Assembly: GCA_035444205.1 (NCBI GenBank)
Contig: DAOMOD010000168.1
Coordinates: forward strand, 1-9,031
DNA: 9,031 nucleotides
Reading direction: 5' to 3'
DNA from: DAOMOD01 sp035444205
Lineage (GTDB): Bacteria > Pseudomonadota > Gammaproteobacteria > Xanthomonadales > BPKI01
Shown here: positions 6,472 to 9,031 of the stretch, piece after piece
Position numbering within the stretch: the first letter of the stretch is position 1
How the letters are laid out: the number at the start of each line of letters is the position of its first letter
Made by a program: the position numbers and the translations under genes
Notes under the pieces: model-generated
Seen by the model: only the letters and a program-made list of their open reading frames with translations
What the model was told of the DNA's origin: nothing
Databases searched by the model: none

Positions 6472-6753
6472 TTGAAAACTTTCGCCATCGCCCTTCTGGA
6501 CGGCTACAAACGCTGGCTCAGCCCCCTGCTGGGCCGGCACTGTCGCTTCCATCCGAGCTGTTCCTCGTACATGCGCGAGGCCATCATCTGCTTTGGCGTG
6601 GTACGCGGCATAGTGCTCGGCACCTTCCGCCTGCTGCGCTGTCAACCGCTGTGCGAAGGCGGCCTGGACCCGGTCCCCGATGCCTTCCCGCGACGTCCCT
6701 GGCGCCGCAACGACGTGGCCTGCGAGGCATCCCACGAGGAGAACGAACATTGA
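6472..6753 (+). CDS. yidD: Membrane protein insertion efficiency factor YidD
   Basis: 93 residues (E. coli YidD has 85). The family signature is intact: YKRWLSPLLGRHCRFHPSCSSYMREAI (residues about 12-38, given in part as SPLLGRHCRFHPSCSSY), then LLRCQPLCEGGLDPVP. YidD is a small inner-membrane-associated protein that assists YidC/Sec in inserting membrane proteins. The start is taken as TTG at 6472 because it places MKTFAIALLDGYKR at the normal family N-terminus; only a weak GAG lies 7 nt upstream and no ATG is available. The C-terminal 20 residues (RRPWRRNDVACEASHEENEH) go beyond the conserved core. yidD usually lies between rnpA and yidC; here it heads an operon with the dihydroorotase gene, whose TTG start overlaps its stop (TTGA). 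No convincing promoter is visible in the 128-bp divergent region on this strand. Confidence 0.92.
   Translation: MKTFAIALLDGYKRWLSPLLGRHCRFHPSCSSYMREAIICFGVVRGIVLGTFRLLRCQPLCEGGLDPVPDAFPRRPWRRNDVACEASHEENEH
6736..6741 (+). promoter_or_regulatory. Ribosome binding site deciding the TTG start of the dihydroorotase gene
   Basis: GAGGAG lies 8 nt before TTG at 6750, which overlaps the yidD stop. The first in-frame ATG (6777) would cut off the conserved first beta strand. Confidence 0.8.
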
Positions 6754-8064
6754 ACTGGCTGATCCGTGACGCCCTGATGGTCAACGAAGGTGCACGTCTG
6801 GAAGGCGACCTGCGCATCCGCGACGGCCGCATCGACGCCATTGGCCCCGCACTGGCGGCCGAGGCCGGCGAGACAGTGTTCGAGGCCGGGGGCCGCTGGC
6901 TCCTGCCTGGCATGATCGACGACCAGGTGCATTTCCGCGAACCCGGGCTCGAACACAAGGGCGATATCGCCAGCGAGTCACGCGCCGCAGTGGCCGGCGG
7001 CATCACCAGCTACATGGAGATGCCCAATACGCGTCCACCGACACTGACGATCGAGGCGCTCGACGACAAGTACCGGCGCGCCCAAGGCCGCAGTTTTGCC
7101 AACTATGCCTTCTACATGGGCGCCAGCAACGACAACCTCGACGAGCTGCTGAAGCTGAGCCCCGGGCAGAGCCCCGGAATCAAGGTGTTCATGGGCGCCT
7201 CCACGGGCAACATGCTGGTCGACGATCCGGCCACGCTGGAGGCAATCTTCGCCCGCGCGCCGGCGCGCATCATCACCCACTGCGAAGACACCCCGACCAT
7301 CGATGCCCTGCAGTCATCCGCAGGGCCTGCATGCGCAGCACCATCCCCAGATCCGCAGCCGCGAGGCCTGCGTCAAGTCGACGCGGCTCGCCATCGAACT
7401 GGCGCGCAGGCACGGCACCCGGCTGCACGTGCTGCACATCTCCACCGCCGACGAGCTCGACCTGTTCCAGCCCGGACCACTGGCGGACAAGCGCATCACC
7501 GCCGAGACCTGCGTGCACTTCCTGCACTTCGACGAAAGCGACTACATTGCACGCGGCAATTTCATCAAGTGCAATCCGGCCATCAAGTCCGCCAGCGACC
7601 GCCTCGCCATCGTTCGTGCACTGGCCGATGGCCGCCTGGACATCCTCGCCACCGACCATGCCCCGCACACCCTGGCCGAGAAGGAGCAGCCCTACGAGAG
7701 TGCTCCTGCCGGACTGCCCCTGGTGCAGCATGCGCTGGTCTGCGCCATGGAGCGTGTGTTGGACGGTGACCTGCCCCTGGAGCGGCTGGTGGAAGCGACC
7801 AGCCACGCTCCGGCGACGCTGTTCGGCGTGCGTGGTCGCGGCTTCATCCGCGAAGGTTTCGCCGCCGATCTGGTGCTGATCGACCCGCGGACACCGCTGA
7901 CCGTGCGCCGTGAAGACGTGTTGTCGCGCGCCGGCTGGGCACCCTTCGAGGGACAGACATTCCGCAGTTCGGTCGCCGCCACCTGGGTCAACGGCCATCT
8001 CGCCTGGAACGGTCGCGAAGTGCATGCTGCCGCAGTGGGGCAGCGCCTGGAGTTGTCGCAATGA
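6750..8064 (+). CDS. pyrC: Dihydroorotase, reading frame broken in the middle
   Basis: An amidohydrolase that interconverts N-carbamoyl-L-aspartate and dihydroorotate in pyrimidine synthesis. The symbol pyrC is used in the broad sense, since this is not the E. coli-type PyrC. The first frame (6750 to about 7313) has GMIDDQVHFREPG (Q59, H61), MEMPNTRPP, YMGASNDN, GIKVFMGASTGNML (K145, likely the carbamylated metal-bridging lysine) and ITHCEDTP (H177). The second frame (about 7315 to 8064) has HPQIRSREAC, LHVLHISTADEL, CNPAIKSASDR, the metal-binding Asp in LATDHAPHT, and the C-terminal GFAADLVLID. Together they cover the whole family. The span, 1315 nt, is not a multiple of three, and about 17-20 nt seem missing at the join. 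Outside that point nothing is degraded, so I infer a sequence error or a recent lesion. It overlaps yidD (TTGA) and the peptidase gene (ATGA). Confidence 0.92.
7311..7323 (+). other. Frame break in the dihydroorotase gene
   Basis: The upstream frame reads CEDTPTIDALQ and then non-homologous SSAGPACAAP; the downstream frame reads HPQGLHAQHHPQIRSREAC from 7315. Homologues as I remember them have about 18 residues between the Asp of 'ID' and the HP of 'HP.IRSR', while 12 can be placed here. An out-of-frame deletion of 3n+2 nt, about 17-20, fits better than a single-base slip. Confidence 0.8.
8049..8052 (+). promoter_or_regulatory. Ribosome binding site of the M23 peptidase gene
   Basis: GGAG inside the end of the dihydroorotase gene, 8 nt before the ATG at 8061. 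Together with the ATGA overlap it indicates coupled translation. Confidence 0.65.
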
Positions 8065-8867
8065 CGGTCGGATGGCTTTTGGCCAGCCTTGCCGCGGTGG
8101 CGTCCACAAGCGAATCCCTGCTGGAACTTCCGCAAGGCACGACGCAAGGCGCCTTGGTCATTGGCCGGGTGGCGACGCCCGAGGCCACGGTCATGCTCGG
8201 CGAGCGAACGCTACGGATCTCGGCGGACGGCGTGTTTCTGTTCGGCCTTGGCCGCGACGATACCGGTCCGGTCGAGGTCACCGCGATCCTGCACGACGGT
8301 CGCCGCGAAACACGCCGCCTCGATGTGGTCAGCCGCCAGTGGCAGATCCAGCGCATCGACGGCCTGCCTCCGCAGACGGTGTCGCCCGATCCGGAAGTCG
8401 CCGCGCGCATCGCACGCGAGCAGGCTCGCGTGGCCGAGGCGCGCCGGCGCGACGATGCGCGCATGGATTTCCGCTTCGGCTTCGTCCGCCCGGTCGAGGA
8501 TGGTCGCATCAGCGGGGTCTATGGCAGTCAGCGCATTCTCAACGGCCAGCCACGCGCACCGCATTACGGCCTCGACATCGCCGCACCCACCGGCACGCCG
8601 ATCCACGCGCCGGCTGCCGGCATCGTCAGCTTCGCCGACCCCGACCTGTTCCTCACCGGCGGCACCGTGCTGATCGACCATGGCCATGGATTGACCTCGT
8701 CCTTCCTGCACATGAGTGCGATCGACGTCGAGGTGGGGCAGCGCGTGGAACAGGGCACGCGCATCGGCGCGGTCGGCGCCACCGGGCGCGCGACCGGGCC
8801 GCATCTGCACTGGGGACTCAACTGGTTCGAGGTGAGGCTCGATCCAGGTCTCCTGTTGCAGGACTGA
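8061..8867 (+). CDS. M23 family metallopeptidase (LytM-type), exported
   Basis: 268 residues. The N-terminus (TVGWLLASLAAVAS) looks like a short signal peptide with AVA at residues 12-14 as a possible cleavage site. Residues about 20-105 form a beta-rich N-terminal domain; 108-135 are charged and helical (EVAARIAREQARVAEARRR). The peptidase domain (about 138-268) has all the M23 marks: HYGLD (H168, D172), LHMS (H217) and HLHWGL (H248, H250), so H168, D172 and H250 can bind zinc and H217 and H248 act in catalysis. Such enzymes cut peptide bridges in peptidoglycan or, in related forms, activate amidases in the periplasm; with the full active site, real endopeptidase activity is likely. The gene is the last of the yidD-dihydroorotase-M23 chain, starting in the ATGA overlap at 8061. 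Why it travels with a pyrimidine gene is unclear. Confidence 0.9.
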   Translation: MTVGWLLASLAAVASTSESLLELPQGTTQGALVIGRVATPEATVMLGERTLRISADGVFLFGLGRDDTGPVEVTAILHDGRRETRRLDVVSRQWQIQRIDGLPPQTVSPDPEVAARIAREQARVAEARRRDDARMDFRFGFVRPVEDGRISGVYGSQRILNGQPRAPHYGLDIAAPTGTPIHAPAAGIVSFADPDLFLTGGTVLIDHGHGLTSSFLHMSAIDVEVGQRVEQGTRIGAVGATGRATGPHLHWGLNWFEVRLDPGLLLQD

Positions 8868-8870
8868 TAT

Positions 8871-8925
8871 CGGAACGCCTACGGCGCGGTTGCTTGTGTC
8901 GTCCATGACGTGGGTTCCGTCCGCC
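8871..8925 (+). repeat. Single-arm copy of the palindromic repeat
   Basis: CGGAACGCCTACGGCGCGG (8871-8889) matches 1900-1918 at 17 of 19 bases. TTGTGTCGTCCATGACG and GGGTTCCGTCCGCC (8912-8925) follow, as in the left arm at 1924-1954. The inverted second arm is not present; a different C-rich sequence follows. It starts 3 nt after the M23 stop codon. Confidence 0.85.
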
Positions 8926-8998
8926 CTCCTCCCGCCGCCGCGCCACACGGGACCCGGGCTACACGAACCCGGCATCCTGCCTGGATACTGTTTCTTGC

Positions 8999-9024
8999 TG
9001 TAGGAGCGCACCCTGTGCGCGACC
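8999..9024 (+). repeat. GTAG-headed REP-like element
   Basis: TGTAGGAGC...GCGACC encloses a clean 6-bp stem, GCGCAC (9006-9011) and GTGCGC (9015-9020), with a CCT loop. The ends match the element at 2034-2058 on the other strand. More sequence beyond the window edge may belong to it. Confidence 0.7.
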
Positions 9025-9031
9025 TTGTCGC

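Noticed and set aside
7297..7330. Two separate genes (split dihydroorotase)
   Set aside because: The downstream piece lacks a ribosome site and family-like start, and the break is inside the conserved catalytic domain.
8211..9011. Long minus-strand ORF opposite the M23 gene
   Set aside because: It runs antisense through all the M23 active-site codons and starts in repeat sequence; no family resemblance.

Overview
The window is high-GC bacterial chromosome. Gene content and style point to a gammaproteobacterium of the Xanthomonadales/Lysobacterales (Xanthomonadaceae or Rhodanobacteraceae; inferred, not proven). The evidence is a DksA with a long Lys/Ala/Pro-rich N-terminus and only two of the four zinc-finger cysteines, an EpmA for EF-P lysylation, a LigA with insertions relative to E. 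coli, a dihydroorotase with a QVHFRE motif, a DUF4785-like secreted protein, and GTAG-headed REP-like repeats between genes.

Layout: (1) 1-1808, plus strand: the C-terminal part of a lipase-like alpha/beta hydrolase whose visible sequence begins at the probable nucleophile serine, then a tightly coupled secreted DUF4785-like protein closed by a good Rho-independent terminator. (2) 1862-2133: no gene; a ~156-bp imperfect palindrome and a REP-like element lie between the convergent gene ends. (3) 2134-6343, minus strand: dksA (GTG start, good sigma70-like promoter, near-identical 39-bp tandem repeats in its 5' half), three hairpins, then ligA and epmA, which overlap by 11 bp. (4) 6472-8867, plus strand, divergent from dksA: yidD, a dihydroorotase and an M23 metallopeptidase, chained by TTGA and ATGA stop/start overlaps and so almost certainly one transcript. 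(5) 8868-9031: a half copy of the palindrome from region 2 and a second REP-like element.

These are mostly housekeeping genes: DNA ligation, translation-factor modification, stringent-response transcription control, membrane-protein insertion, pyrimidine synthesis and cell-wall hydrolysis. I see no defence system, prophage, CRISPR array, transposase, tRNA or rRNA, and no convincing undescribed multi-gene system. The most notable observations are that two normally indispensable genes, ligA and the dihydroorotase gene, each carry a short out-of-frame internal loss of conserved sequence (sequence or assembly error, or real lesions), and that the intergenic regions hold a large palindromic repeat family.
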